Source: JAMXLO01 sp963812475 | GTDB taxonomy: Bacteria > Pseudomonadota > Alphaproteobacteria > Acetobacterales > Acetobacteraceae | Direction of reading: 5' to 3' | Length of the DNA: 64,000 nt | Assembly (NCBI GenBank): GCA_963812475.1 | Contig: CAWEVI010000029.1 | Location: forward strand, 310,001 to 374,000 | In this document: piece by piece, positions 34,739 to 43,107 of the stretch | Position numbering within the stretch: the first letter of the stretch is position 1 | How the letters are laid out: every line of letters starts with the position of its first letter | Notes under the pieces: model-generated | Told to the model about the DNA's origin: nothing | The model's database searches: none | Seen by the model: the letters and a program-made list of their open reading frames with translations, nothing else | Made by a program: the position numbers and the translations under genes

Positions 34739-35028
34739 TGATCGCGGAGCAGACCACACCCCTCTGGGAGGTTTTCATCCGCGCGCGCACCGGGCTTGCG
34801 CACAAGCATGTCGGTTCCGTCCATGCAGCGGATGCAACATTGGCGTTGCAGGCCGCCCGCAACGTCTACACGCGTCGTGGCGAAGGGTTGTCCATCTGGG
34901 TCGTGCCGTCGAACACCATCATTGCGTCGGATCCGGCCGACAAGGCAATGCTGTTCGAACCGACGGCATCCAAGATCTACCGCCACCCGACTTTCTACGA
35001 CGTGCCTGACGAAGTCGACAACATGTAG
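34738..35028 (+). CDS. paaB: 1,2-phenylacetyl-CoA epoxidase subunit PaaB
   Basis: A 96-residue PaaB, the small subunit that bridges PaaAC dimers. WEVFIRARTGLAHKHVGSVH and ADATLALQAARNVYTRRGEG are its hallmark; FYDVPDEVDNM is the typical C-terminus. Its start overlaps the paaA stop, so the pair is co-translated. The reading ends 137 bases before the opposite-strand GH5 gene; no paaC start or remnant is detectable between, so the operon appears truncated. Confidence 0.93.
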   Translation: MIAEQTTPLWEVFIRARTGLAHKHVGSVHAADATLALQAARNVYTRRGEGLSIWVVPSNTIIASDPADKAMLFEPTASKIYRHPTFYDVPDEVDNM

Positions 35029-35165
35029 TGGCCACATATGGACGTTAGGCAGATGTGCGCTCGGGAAATGGCAACTCCCTTGATGCGACTGGCAGTGACG
35101 AGGGTGGAGGGGCAGGCTGCCGAAAGCGGGATGCGCCAACCGACCGGTTTGTTTCGTCCAGGCTC

Positions 35166-37752
35166 CTAAGCCCACAGGATGCTGGTCGTCGGTATTGTCG
35201 CCATTCCATGGATGTCCACGCCATGGGTGGCGCCGGCGCCGAAGGTAAGCATCGTGCCGCCCCGGCCGTCGGGTGTCTGCTGGAGCGAGCCTTGCAGCGC
35301 CTTGTCGATGGACAGCGTATCACCCTTGGCAATCGAGAAGTCCTCGATCGTGAGAAGACCGCTGTTGGCATGAAAGACATAGGCGTCCTTGCCGCTGCCT
35401 CCCGTCACGTCCAGCGTACCCGTACCGGCGATGAACTTGTTGTTGCCCGCGTCGACCGTGACAACGGCCTGTCCTGAACTGCCGACCAATGTGAGAGAGC
35501 CGGCGCCGATGAAATTGATCCGGCTCGCTCCGATGCCGAGCGTCACGGTGGCGGCACTCCCGCTGGTGAGCACGAAAGTCTCGCTGCTGGCCGAAGCCGC
35601 CGCGCCATCGGAGATCGGGAACGACGCGGGACCCGTGCCAAGGAGTTCTGCGGTCTGGCCGGTTGCGGTCCCGTCGTAACTGATTGCGTTTACATAGAGG
35701 TTGCGATCGGCAGATGGCGATCCACCATAGGCATCGTTGAGGAAGTCCACTGTCACTGTATGGGCGCCGGTCGCCCAATCGCCGTTGAAGGTGAAAACCT
35801 GGCTGGCGCCGGAAGCGTGCGCTGCGGTGGCGGTGAATGTGCCGCCAAGTTGCTTGCCATCGACTGAGACGGTGAACTGCGCGTCGCCTTTATACGCGTC
35901 CTCGGACATGCTGAGCACCAGTGTGTCGGAGCCGCTGCCGGTGGTGATCGGCGCTGGGGGCACCGGCGTGACGGGTGCCGGGGCGGGCGCTGCGATCTGG
36001 GTCCAGCCGCCACCAGGTGCGGACTCTGAATACCAGTTGCCGGCAGTGTTCTCCTGAACGATCTTGCCGCCAAGGATTTCCAGCAGGACGACGTTCTTGG
36101 TTGTCGCATCGACGATGCCGTTGACGGCAATCTGCAAACCATTCGACGCTGATTGAACCAGGGTCAATGCATGCCCCGTCTGATCGACGATCGGGTTTGC
36201 CCCGGCGGTGGTGATCCTGGTTCCGTCCGCACTCGGTGCGGCAGGCGCAGTCGGGGCGACGGGCGCGGGCAAGGCTACAGGCACGGACGGGGCAACAGGC
36301 ACGGACGTGGCTACAGGCGCGGCGATCTGTGACCAGGCACTCCCAACTGAGGTTTTCGAATACCAGTTGCCAGCGGTGTTCTCCTGGATGATCTTGCCGC
36401 CGAGGACCTCCAGCAGGACGACGTTCCTGGTGGTCGCATCGACGGTGCCGTTGACGGCGATCTGAAGCCCATTCGACGCTGATTGGACGAGTGTCAGCGT
36501 ATTGCCGGCCGCATCTATGATCGGACTCCCGCCGACGGTGGTGATCCTGGTTCCGTCCGGGCTGGGTGCGGCAGCAGCGGCAGGCGCAGTGGGTACGGCA
36601 GGTGGCGCAGGCGCGGCCGGCGCGGCGATCTGGGTCCATGCACTGCCGGGCGTGGGTTTCGAGTACCAGTTGCCGGTGGCGTTCTCTTGCACAATCTTGC
36701 CGCCCAGAATCTCCAGCAGGACGACGTTCTTCGTTGTTGGATCCACGGTACCGTTGACGGCGATCTGCAACCCATTCGACGCGGATTGGACGAGCGTCCA
36801 TGTATTGCCAGCCTGATCGGTGATCGGGCTTGCCGCGACCGTGGTGACCCCGGTTGCGTCCGGGCTCGGCGTGACGGACGGCGTCAGCGATGGCGGGGTC
36901 GTGCCGCCAGTCAGGGTGCCGGTCTTCTGGGACAGCCAGGGTTGAATATCGACGCCGACCGGCGTCAGCTGGGTGCCAGCAGGGTTCAGGAAGGCGGAGT
37001 CGGCGCCGTCCGGGTGGTTGCCGTTATCCATTGCCCAGAAGACCGCGCCGGCCTGGCCGGCTTCGTTCGCGGCGAGGACGGACGTGATGACGGTCATGCC
37101 CTGCGGGTCGGCGGTGAAGCCGTCGAGAGCATTGCCGAATTCATCGATGGAGGGGAACAGACCATTATGGGCTTGGCCTGCTGTATATCGCTTTGCACAT
37201 ATGCCGCAGCGCCATTCGGGTCGTTGACGCTATAGTAGATGTGCGGCGTGGCGAACAGCCCCGGCGGTGCCAAGCGTGTTGAGCACTGTCGGCGACGTTG
37301 GACTGGTCATACCCGCCGATCGGCTGCACGCCGATAGGGTTGGCGAAGCCGGCTGCACGAATAGCGTTGATGATCCCGATCTGGTTCTGCGCGGTTGTCG
37401 CCGCGTCGCCGCCCGGCTCGTTTGGCGTCTCGAGAAAGACGAGCGGGTTGTCTTTGAACATCGTTGCCATCTGCTGGTACCAGGCAACGTTGTCGCCGTT
37501 TCCGCTATGGTCCTCGATTTCGACGACGACACCCGCGGCGGTGTATTCCTGCACAACCTGCGCAATCGATGCCGCGGAGTCGTTGCCGGAGTCACAGTTC
37601 AGTCTGATCGCGGTCAGACCGGGGTAGTCGGTGAGTACGTTGCCAAAGCCTTGCAGTGCATCTTGCACGCCCGCGTTCAGGCCACGCATGGTCCACGGAG
37701 TGCCGTTGGGAGCGACGAAGCCACCACTGGCGGTTACTGTGAAGTTTGCCAT
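35166..37752 (-). pseudogene. Modular GH5 cellulase-like protein with three repeats, CBM and type I secretion tail (frameshifted)
   Basis: A roughly 860-residue secreted glycoside hydrolase. The N-terminus (MANFTVTASGGFVAPNGTPW) has no signal peptide; the GH5 barrel shows acid/base Glu in FLETPNEPGG and nucleophile Glu in SIDEFGN. Three tandem modules of about 80 residues (repeat core LVQSASNGLQIAVNG, then NVVLLE and LGGKI; 36.86-35.98 kb) are joined by Pro/Ala linkers. A CBM60/36-like module follows (DTLVLSMSEDAYKGDAQFTV), then a Gly/Asp-rich beta region with GGSGKDAYVF and a C-terminal type I secretion-like tail. Between 37170 and 37290 the reading changes frame three times, leaving two open segments. 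Decay or sequencing error in repeat-rich DNA are both possible. Confidence 0.75.
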
Positions 37753-38038
37753 AAGACAACATTCCTACACTCTGGACACGACTTTCCCCGGGCGGGAGCC
37801 GCAGTTCATTCGCTTTATTTGGTCGTGATAGGCAGGACTCGGCTTTTTGGTCGATCCGCTGTTGGTATTTATTCGGTGTTTGCAACAGAACGGGCGGACG
37901 TCGGTTCTATTCACAGGACATGATTCGACCCTGATCTGATGGTGGTCGGCAGCGGTTGGAACGTCTTACTCGGGCGTGTTGTGCGTCTTGCGTTTATCGA
38001 TCCGATGGCGGCAGGTGCGTGCCAGGCGTCGCCGGATA

Positions 38039-38416
38039 TTATGCTTGACACGTCGTTACGGAGCGGCTTGCCGAGCGTCGCCGCTTGCGTATCGTCTTGG
38101 CTGGACGCAGGCCACGCTCCTGGGTCGTCGGCAGGCTGTCCAGAGCATCGGCAACCGTACCGAAGCGACAGGTGCGACCGATGAGCCGTTGCACGACGAC
38201 CTCGCTGGCGGACCGCCAGAGGATCCACCGCCTGATCGGGCTGTCCTTGGCATAGAATGCGATCACTTCCTCGTACTCTTCATCCTCCACGTAATGGTCC
38301 AGTTCGACGACCATCCGAACGTTGTGGACCTTCGCCCATTTCTCGAGGCGCATGAGATCGGCAATCTCGAAAGCGAAACCAATCGGGCGTTTTTTGGCGA
38401 TCCACAGTCTATGCAT
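38039..38416 (-). CDS. Hypothetical protein, 125 residues
   Basis: A 125-residue protein of no recognised family. The first 95 residues look globular (FAFEIADLMRLEKWAKVHNV, then VVELDHYVEDEEYEEVIAFY and WRSASEVVVQRLIG); the last 30 residues are Arg/Ser-rich (RKRRRSASRS). It lies divergent-free between the GH5 gene and a small gene, in DNA of slightly lower GC. Codon use of the first part is compatible with a real gene, but the tail may be non-native. Function unknown. Confidence 0.5.
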   Translation of the reverse strand: MHRLWIAKKRPIGFAFEIADLMRLEKWAKVHNVRMVVELDHYVEDEEYEEVIAFYAKDSPIRRWILWRSASEVVVQRLIGRTCRFGTVADALDSLPTTQERGLRPAKTIRKRRRSASRSVTTCQA

Positions 38417-38750
38417 CGGGGGTTTCCAGTTCTTCGGATCAGACGGCTATTTCACGCATCCGTGAGTTTGTCGTCACGTTCCCGTGAATGCAAGTATCAA
38501 GATTGAGATTCTGCTCGACTATACAGGCGACCTCAGGACGTTCCGATAGTATACCGAAGTGGAATGCCAAATGAGCGCCCGTGACCCCAACAGACTGTGC
38601 TCGGCGTTATTGATACGATATCGCATTGATTGTGAAAGCCGCTCACACATCGCGCACACTACCGCCGCTCAGTGCCTGGCTGTCTTGCCGCCCTGGGAAA
38701 GCGATGCGCCCGAAGGCGAACAGGAGGGTTCAGTAGGTGCCGGTTCCAGG
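38417..38750. other. Gene-free region
   Basis: About 334 bases with mixed AT-rich stretches (GACTATACAGGCGACC to CGATATCGCATTG). An overlapping plus-strand reading runs through it into the next gene's antisense and is rejected. No terminator or RNA gene is seen. Confidence 0.45.
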
Positions 38751-38936
38751 CTAAACGCGCGCCCTTTCGGCCTGACGTGCCTTGGCTTCCAACTCATCGG
38801 CGATCTGTTCGAGCCTCTTTTCCGCGGGATCTCCGGCAAAAGTCCACGCATGGCGACGAATGCGGGCCGCCTTGGCCAGCAACTCAGCCGCCGATTCGGT
38901 GGGATCGCTCAGCGGGTCGGAACTGTCGAAAGGCAT
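38751..38936 (-). CDS. Small conserved alpha-helical protein, 61 residues
   Basis: A 61-residue protein beginning MPFDSSDPLSDPTESAAELL and continuing AKAARIRRHAWTFAGDPAEK, then RLEQIADELEAKARQAERARV. The DPAEKRLEQIADELEAKAR helix resembles small proteins common in alphaproteobacteria (often described as hypothetical, with a conserved helix ahead of repeated A-x-R). GGAG lies nine bases before the ATG. An in-frame upstream extension to 119 residues lacks similarity and is rejected. Function unknown. Confidence 0.6.
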   Translation of the reverse strand: MPFDSSDPLSDPTESAAELLAKAARIRRHAWTFAGDPAEKRLEQIADELEAKARQAERARV

Positions 38937-39250
38937 GACAACAGTCTCCAAAAAGCATCGTCGCATCGGACGGTGAGGCCGGGAAACAGCGCTGAATGAG
39001 CGCGCCCGGGCCTTCCGGCTTGAACAACATCGGTAAAGCCCAGCAAAGGCACGCAACGCCGTGACTGCGGCGTGGAATGCAGCACTCGGCCAAATGGCGG
39101 CGGTATGCATTGATGTGGATCAGTAGGGCAGGCACGCTGACATAAAGGCCTGCCCGTGATTGCGGCGTTGCGCGACGGAAGCCCGGCATCCTCTGGCTCA
39201 TAGCCCGCAAAAGGTGGGACCTACCGGCTCGCTTGCCCGGTCTTGATCCA
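38937..39250. other. Gene-free region
   Basis: About 314 bases between the small 61-residue gene and the end of the methyltransferase gene. I see no reading frame with a ribosome-binding site and no strong terminator. Confidence 0.45.
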
Positions 39251-40111
39251 TCAATGCCGTGCAGTGACAATCCAGACGCTGCCGGGCAGTTCGATGCCGC
39301 CAGGACCCTCGAGCCGGCGGAACTCGGCGAGAATGGCCTGCTCGGCGGCAGCGCGCGCGTCCGGCTCTGCGCCCGCTATCGCCCGCCCGACCGGTCCGCT
39401 CTCGACGGCGAAGCGCGCTGCCAGATCGATCTCGCCCGGGCCGCAGATCCGCATGCTGGTGTCGTGACGCGCTACGTCGATGGCGGCGTATCCGGCTCCC
39501 GCGAGAATGCCCTGGACCCGGTCGGGATCGGCGAAAGCGAAGGGACCAGGTGCGTTCGGGTCTGCCTCCGGCTGCGGCGGCAGGTGAGGACGGGCAATCG
39601 CCAACGGCACGGCCAGCCACGGATTGTCCCGCGGGGGAGCCCAACAGACGAACGCCAGTCGCCCGGAATCGGCCAGCGCCGACCGGATGTTGGCGAACGC
39701 CCCAACGGGCTCGTCGAAGAACATCACCCCGAAGCGGGAGAACGCGAGGTCAAACGCAGCCCGCTCAAAGACATGCGTTGCAGCGTCCGACTGCAACAGA
39801 TGCACATTTGACAGCATGTGCTCGCGCACGCGTTCGCGGGCACGACCGAGCATGGGTGCCGAGATGTCAACGCCGAGAACGCTGCCATCCGCGCCGACGC
39901 GTCCGGCGAGTTCGAGCACCGTGGCTCCGCAGCCGCACCCGATGTCGAGGACGGCCTCCCCGACGGTCGGTAGGGCGCGATCCAGCGCAGCGTGCATCAA
40001 GTGCGCGAGCATCGCGTCCATGCGTTCCTGCATTGCCACCCAGCGCGGCCCGGCCTCGCTGTTCCAGTAGGCAATCTGGGCCGTGTTGGGGCTGCCACGA
40101 TCGTCTGACAC
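39251..40111 (-). CDS. Class I SAM-dependent methyltransferase
   Basis: A 286-residue methyltransferase. Motif I is VLDIGCGCGATVLELAGRVG, motif II VLGVDISAPMLGRAR, and motif post-I/III include DAATHVFERAAFDLAFSRFG and RLAFVCWAPPRDNPW, which is the ubiquinone/menaquinone-like and arsenite-type group of small-molecule methyltransferases. No neighbouring gene identifies the substrate. It is transcribed towards the small 61-residue gene. Family assignment secure; reaction unknown. Confidence 0.87.
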   Translation of the reverse strand: MSDDRGSPNTAQIAYWNSEAGPRWVAMQERMDAMLAHLMHAALDRALPTVGEAVLDIGCGCGATVLELAGRVGADGSVLGVDISAPMLGRARERVREHMLSNVHLLQSDAATHVFERAAFDLAFSRFGVMFFDEPVGAFANIRSALADSGRLAFVCWAPPRDNPWLAVPLAIARPHLPPQPEADPNAPGPFAFADPDRVQGILAGAGYAAIDVARHDTSMRICGPGEIDLAARFAVESGPVGRAIAGAEPDARAAAEQAILAEFRRLEGPGGIELPGSVWIVTARH

Positions 40112-40242
40112 CGATCACTCCTGCGATGCAAAGGTTCGACCGTCGGTGACCTCCCGACGCCGTGGCCGTCCCTGGGTTTGATCCGGAAACGGCCAGACGC
40201 TGGAACAACGGTGGGCAAAGTCAACAGCAGCGTCGGCTGAAG

Positions 40243-42570
40243 TCAGACCTTCAACTGATCGCCGATCGGCAGACTGCGTATCCGCTTGCCCGAGGCGGCG
40301 AAGATCGCGTTGCACAGTGCAGGCGCAAACGGCGGTAGCCCCGGCTCGCCTACTCCGCTTGACGGGACGTCCCAATCCGCCGGTACGATATGCACCCGTA
40401 CGTCCAGCGGCGCCTCGTCGATCCGCGCCACGATGAACCCGTCGAAGTTCTTCTGCTCAGGTTGACCGTTCTTGAAGGTGACCTGCCCTCGCTTGGCAAG
40501 GGAAAGACCCATCACCGCGGCGCCTTCGATCTGCGAGCGGATGCGCTCGGGATTGATGTGGAAGCCGCAGTCGATCGCGGTGTCGACGCGCGGGATCGTC
40601 AGTTTTCCCTTGCCGTCAACGGCGACATGCACCACCGTCGCAACGTAGCTCAAAAAGCTCCGGTGCGCGGCGATGCCACGTCCCTGACCCGGTGGCAGCG
40701 CCTTGCCCCATTCGGCCTGCTCCGCCGCAAGCTGCGCGACACGGCGCAGGCGTCCAGTGTCGATCGGATAAGTCTCGACCGGGTCGCCGTAGTTCCAGAA
40801 GTCGGCCACGTCCGCTGACTTTCGCGGATCGACGATGCGGTCCGGTCCGAGCAGTTCCAGCAACACGTCCTTCGGATCGCGCCCCATCGCCGCCGCGATC
40901 TCCGCAGCCATCGACTGTACCGCAAAGGAGCGCGGGATGTTGGAGACGGAGCGGAACCAGCCGATGCGCGTGTAGGCCTCGCACTGACCGTTCTCGCAGC
41001 GCAGGTTCGGGATGTTGAAGGGATTGTCCACCAGCCCCATGCCCAGTTCGAACGGCGCCGCGTGATCCGCGCCGGCCTTGAATGTGGACAAGATCGTGGG
41101 CGCCACGCTGCGGTGCCGCCACGCCACCACCTTGCCGTCGGCATCGATCCCGGCGTCGATCCGCTCGACCGAAACGGTGTGGTAGAAGTCGTGCCGCACA
41201 TCGTCCTCGCGTGTCCACGTCACCTTCACCGGCGCATCCACCGCCTTCGACACCAGCGCCGCTTCCAGCACGTAATCCCACTTGGATTTCCGACCAAAAC
41301 CACCGCCCAGCAAGGTCACGTTGACGGTGACGTTCTCGACCGGAATGCCAAGCAGCTTCGCCAGATCGTCACGGCAACCGCCGGGGCTTTGCGTCGGCGC
41401 AAAGGCCACGCATTCGGTGCCCGCCTTGCCTTGACGAACATGCACGGTGGCCGTCGGTGGCTCCATGCTGGCGTGCGCCAGATGCGGGATGTAGTACTGC
41501 GCGGACACCACCTTGGCGGCGGATTTCAACGCGTCGTCCGCATCGCCGTCGTTGCGGACGACCTTGCAGGGCGCAGCGGCGGTTTCCTCCATCTGCTTGC
41601 GGAACACCGCCGAGTCGTAAGTTGCGTTCGGCCCATTGTCCCACACGACCTTCAGCTTCTCGCGGCCCTTGATCGCGGAGCCCGTATTGCGCGCCACAAC
41701 CGCCACGCCGCCCACCGGCATGAACTTCGAGGGCCAGGGCCATCCCTGTACCTCCATGACCTTCTCTACGCCCGGGACCTTCAACGCCTCGCTCGGATCG
41801 AACGAAACAAGCTTTCCCCCGACCACTGGCGGACGCTCGATCACCGCGAACTTCATGCCCGGCAGCTTCGCGTCTATGCCGTACGTCGCCTGCCCCGTCG
41901 TGATGTCATGCAGGTCAACGATGGGAATGGAGCCGGTACCGATGTAGCGGAAAGCGCTCGGATCCTTCAGCTTGAGGTTGTCCACCGAAGGCGTCGGCAA
42001 CGCGCTCGCCGCCTTCGCGAGTTCGCCGTAGCCAAGCATGTTGCCGGACGCGAGATGCACGACCTTGTGGTTCTCGGCTCGTACCTGCGCCACGTCCACG
42101 CCCCAGCGCGCGGCAGCCGCCTGTTCCAGCATCATGCGCATCGCAGCGCCGCATTGCCGCATCGGCTGGATGAAATGGCGCACGCTGCGGGAACCGTCGG
42201 TATCCTGGTTGCCATAGGTCTTCTCGTCGCCCGGCGCCTGCGCAACGTGCACGCGCGCCCAGTCCGCTTCCATCTCGTCGGCGACGACCATCGGCAGGCT
42301 CGTCCGCACGCCGGTGCCCATCTCGGAACGGTTGGTGACGATCGTCACCAGGCCGGAGGCGTCGACGGCTATGTAGACATGCGGGTCGTTCACGGTGCCG
42401 CCCGGCATCTTGCCCGCGCCGGTGTCCCAGGCCGACATCGCCGACCGGGACAGCAGGCTTGTGCCCAGCACGAGCGCGCCGGATGCGACGATCCCCTTCA
42501 GCACCAGCCGACGGCTGACATTTGCTATCTGACCGGGCTCGATGACGATCGGTTCGAACATGTGGGTCAT
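40243..42570 (-). CDS. Molybdenum hydroxylase large subunit (isoquinoline/aldehyde oxidase type), Tat-exported
   Basis: A 775-residue xanthine-oxidase-family Mo subunit. The N-terminus has a twin-arginine signal (SRRLVLKGIVASGALVLGTS), so the enzyme is exported folded with its cofactor. Mo-pyranopterin contacts include the GGFGRKSKWDYVLEAA and YIPHLAHASMEPPTATVHV regions, and the catalytic Glu is in SGVGEPGLPPFAP near the C-terminus. This is the IorB/periplasmic aldehyde oxidase type. It is preceded on the strand by its [2Fe-2S] subunit (three-base gap) and then by the PQQ dehydrogenase and Rieske genes. No cytochrome c subunit gene is present. Confidence 0.92.
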   Translation of the reverse strand: MTHMFEPIVIEPGQIANVSRRLVLKGIVASGALVLGTSLLSRSAMSAWDTGAGKMPGGTVNDPHVYIAVDASGLVTIVTNRSEMGTGVRTSLPMVVADEMEADWARVHVAQAPGDEKTYGNQDTDGSRSVRHFIQPMRQCGAAMRMMLEQAAAARWGVDVAQVRAENHKVVHLASGNMLGYGELAKAASALPTPSVDNLKLKDPSAFRYIGTGSIPIVDLHDITTGQATYGIDAKLPGMKFAVIERPPVVGGKLVSFDPSEALKVPGVEKVMEVQGWPWPSKFMPVGGVAVVARNTGSAIKGREKLKVVWDNGPNATYDSAVFRKQMEETAAAPCKVVRNDGDADDALKSAAKVVSAQYYIPHLAHASMEPPTATVHVRQGKAGTECVAFAPTQSPGGCRDDLAKLLGIPVENVTVNVTLLGGGFGRKSKWDYVLEAALVSKAVDAPVKVTWTREDDVRHDFYHTVSVERIDAGIDADGKVVAWRHRSVAPTILSTFKAGADHAAPFELGMGLVDNPFNIPNLRCENGQCEAYTRIGWFRSVSNIPRSFAVQSMAAEIAAAMGRDPKDVLLELLGPDRIVDPRKSADVADFWNYGDPVETYPIDTGRLRRVAQLAAEQAEWGKALPPGQGRGIAAHRSFLSYVATVVHVAVDGKGKLTIPRVDTAIDCGFHINPERIRSQIEGAAVMGLSLAKRGQVTFKNGQPEQKNFDGFIVARIDEAPLDVRVHIVPADWDVPSSGVGEPGLPPFAPALCNAIFAASGKRIRSLPIGDQLKV

Positions 42571-42573
42571 GGC

Positions 42574-43026
42574 TTACACTCCGGTAGAGGCCAGGCGCAC
42601 CGCGGCCGCGATGCGCTGATAGCAACCACACCGGCAGATATTGCCGGACATGGCAGACAGGATGTCCTCGTCGGTCGGCTTCGGTGTGACCGCGAGCAGC
42701 GCGGCGGCCTGCATGATCTGCCCGGCATGGCAATAACCGCATTGCGGTGCGCTCGTCTCCCGCCATGCCCGCTGCACAGGATGATTGCCTTGCGGGTCGA
42801 GCCCCTCGATCGTGATGATCTCCCGTCCGGCAACGTCCGAGATCGGCACGGAGCAGGATCGCACGGCGGTGCCGCTCAAGTGCACGGTGCAGGCACCGCA
42901 CAGACCCTCGCCGCAGCCGAACTTCGTGCCGGTCAGGCCCAACTCGTCGCGCAGGACCCAGAGCAGCGGAACCGAGGGATCACCATCGTAGTCGTGGCTC
43001 TGTCCATTGACCTTCAAAGTTACCAT
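42574..43026 (-). CDS. [2Fe-2S]-binding small subunit of molybdenum hydroxylase
   Basis: A 150-residue two-cluster ferredoxin subunit. The plant-type cluster is held by CGEGLCGACTVHLSG with the upstream FGC; the second cluster by CGYCHAGQIM and CRCGCYQRI, in the form typical of IorA and CoxS-like subunits. It passes electrons from the Mo centre of the adjacent large subunit. Start chosen because GGAGG precedes it; an ATG four codons upstream is possible. No signal peptide: it would be carried through Tat by the large subunit. Confidence 0.93.
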   Translation of the reverse strand: MVTLKVNGQSHDYDGDPSVPLLWVLRDELGLTGTKFGCGEGLCGACTVHLSGTAVRSCSVPISDVAGREIITIEGLDPQGNHPVQRAWRETSAPQCGYCHAGQIMQAAALLAVTPKPTDEDILSAMSGNICRCGCYQRIAAAVRLASTGV

Positions 43027-43107
43027 GTTCGCCTCCATGACGGCTAAGGGCGGCGCCTAAGTGACGCCGCTCCGCCGATTGTCTTGAATTGCCGATCCAT
43101 CATTTGC

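Noticed and set aside
37165..37752. Programmed ribosomal frameshifting in the GH5 gene
   Set aside because: Several shifts in both directions within 120 bases with no slippery heptamer or downstream structure are not consistent with a programmed site; decay or sequencing error is simpler.
38559..38999. A plus-strand coding sequence of 146 residues
   Set aside because: It runs antisense over the small 61-residue gene that has a good ribosome-binding site, and its product is low-complexity with no family.
41062..43047. A plus-strand open reading of about 660 codons
   Set aside because: Antisense to the Mo-hydroxylase large and small subunit genes, which match their families end to end.
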